A model generated the notes under the pieces. That model did no database searches. It saw only the letters and a program-made list of their open reading frames with translations, and was not told the DNA's origin. Positions 50,685 through 52,118 of a stretch of DNA of 52,118 nucleotides are shown in pieces (the stretch's first letter is position 1; each line of letters opens with the position of its first letter). The DNA comes from Deltaproteobacteria bacterium. Lineage in GTDB: Bacteria > Desulfobacterota > Desulfarculia > Adiutricales > Adiutricaceae. The stretch spans positions 1 to 52,118 of the forward strand of contig JAISWW010000108.1 in NCBI GenBank assembly GCA_031270705.1, in the 5' to 3' direction. A program made the translations under genes and the position numbers.

Positions 50685-52118
50685 CTAAACTGGAGAGACT
50701 TCTGACGCTACTTTGCGGCGGTGAGGCCCAGGTGGGCAGGCTCCAGAACTTTCCGTTTGTTCTGGAGCCTTACTGGGTCGATGACAGTAAGTCAATTCAA
50801 GGAGTTTTTGCCTTATAGCCTTGGAGAGCTTTGGGCCTCTCCATTCTTGTTGAGGCTCTCTTGGCTCAACTCCATTTGAAGATGGTTGTGGGTTTGTTTG
50901 CCCTGGAGTTGGATCTGGACGCTTTGGGTTCGCGCCAACAGTCTCTGGGCGTGGATTGGGCGTATTCCTGGCGTAGCCAGTAGATTTTGTCTCTAAAGGC
51001 TTTTCATTTCCAGGATCATTGGCGACCATAGGACTAGCCACGAGAGGCTTTTCTCTGGTGGGGACAAAGAGAGGATTTTCGTCCATCGCTTTATGGTCAG
51101 TTCCAGGTGGCTTCTTTGGGATTGCCTTTGGATATTTCATTCCGTTGGCGGTGTTAAGGTCGGAAGCTGATGGACTTTCGTCCATCGGCTTTTGGTCGGC
51201 TTTCAGAGGAGTCTTAGTGGCTATCTCTGGAGAGTTGGTAACGATGTCGGAGGCGGCGGGATTTTCGTCCATCGCCTTCTTCTCAACGTTGTTTTGATTC
51301 CCCGAATCTGATTTTGAGGCCATATCGTCGGTCTCGGTAGCCTTGGCGACCGTTTTTGGAGCGGCTTTTCTGGCGGCCTTCTGCTTAGTAGTCTCAATTT
51401 TCCTATCAATTAGAATCCGCTCGCGCTCTTCTTTGGCCTCATCAATATATTTTTGGGGTACCGTTTCACCGATATTGATAATAGATGGTAGTGGCTCTCC
51501 AGATTTATATCTTTTTAGGGCGTCGGTTAAAAACTCTCGTGGGCTTATTCCCTTTAAGTCCAAGTTCTCAATGACTGTCCAAATTGTCTCGCAGAAATAG
51601 GATCCGAGATTGCTTTGGACGCCGTAACTAATCTTTCTATCAATAACAATGGATCTAATAAGACGTTCCGCGGCATTATTAGTTGGCGTTACATCAAGAT
51701 TAAATAAAAAAGTGAAATAATATTCTCCATGTTCCTGAAACCTTTTAGCCAGCAAGTTGGGTTTTTTAGAGTCTGGTGGAGCGTCAAGAGTGGCCTCGGT
51801 TATCTTTTTCTTGAGTTCAAGAAGGCGAGCGAATATTTCCTCGGCCTTAGGGCTGGTTTTGTCGAGAATCTCCATATAAGCCCGGTACTCAACGAAGAGT
51901 TCTTTGAGGATGAGGATACACTTTTCGCCGTACCTATGAACCTCAGCCGAAAGACAATCGTAACAGAAAATATATTCCCTGAGCAAATGCGCCCAACAAA
52001 GGCTCAACATAGCGTTGGTCAGATTTTTTATGAAAGCGAAGTAAGCCGCGTAACAATCACAGATGATTGTCCCATTAAAATATTTCCCCAACACATCTTC
52101 CAGGTTGAAGACGGATCG
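50685..52118 (-). CDS. IS66-family transposase (TnpC), N-terminus beyond the window, with ~240-aa low-complexity C-terminal tail
   Basis: CDCYAAYFAF, CWAHLLREY, NAAERLIRSIVIDRKISYGVQSNLGSYFCETIWTVIENLDLKGISPREFLTDALKRYKSGEPLPS; frame open to the window edge. Confidence 0.88.
   Translation of the reverse strand, partial: RSVFNLEDVLGKYFNGTIICDCYAAYFAFIKNLTNAMLSLCWAHLLREYIFCYDCLSAEVHRYGEKCILILKELFVEYRAYMEILDKTSPKAEEIFARLLELKKKITEATLDAPPDSKKPNLLAKRFQEHGEYYFTFLFNLDVTPTNNAAERLIRSIVIDRKISYGVQSNLGSYFCETIWTVIENLDLKGISPREFLTDALKRYKSGEPLPSIINIGETVPQKYIDEAKEERERILIDRKIETTKQKAARKAAPKTVAKATETDDMASKSDSGNQNNVEKKAMDENPAASDIVTNSPEIATKTPLKADQKPMDESPSASDLNTANGMKYPKAIPKKPPGTDHKAMDENPLFVPTREKPLVASPMVANDPGNEKPLETKSTGYARNTPNPRPETVGANPKRPDPTPGQTNPQPSSNGVEPREPQQEWRGPKLSKAIRQKLLELTYCHRPSKAPEQTESSGACPPGPHRRKVASEVSPV

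Overview
The window reads as part of a bacterial chromosome. Gene content suggests an anaerobic, selenocysteine-using, formate/H2-metabolising Desulfobacterota-like organism; this taxonomic placement is an inference. (1) About 1-14.2 kb is a selenium/molybdenum redox block: YedF-like protein, SelA with a long repeat-bearing tail, FmdE-like and MOSC proteins, a UGA-containing selenoprotein formate dehydrogenase (fdhF), two HycB-like ferredoxins and an [FeFe] hydrogenase (together the parts list of a hydrogen-dependent CO2 reductase), a DUF3343 protein, an aldehyde:ferredoxin oxidoreductase, a LysR regulator, MobB and a complete tRNA-Sec gene. (2) About 15-25 kb holds NAD(P)HX repair (YjeF/Nnr), a MacAB-type efflux operon and a giant repeat autotransporter. 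(3) About 26-29 kb holds formate-THF ligase and a FocA-type formate transporter. (4) 29.7-31.0 kb holds three tandem diverged copies of a ~430-475 bp non-coding unit. At least two copies look like complete minus-strand small-RNA genes (TTGACA-N17 promoter, ~190 nt structured body, intrinsic terminator). (5) 31-36.5 kb holds duplicated nitroreductases and housekeeping genes (rplY/ctc, prs, tRNA-Gln, ispE, DUF1015). (6) 37.7-48.4 kb is a tightly coupled five-gene BREX/DISARM-like defence operon: DUF499 ATPase, PglZ-like, DUF1156 methyltransferase, a 165-aa unknown and an SNF2 helicase. (7) The end has a membrane protein and a truncated IS66-type transposase with an unusual repetitive tail. All family assignments are by motif recognition; no database search was run.
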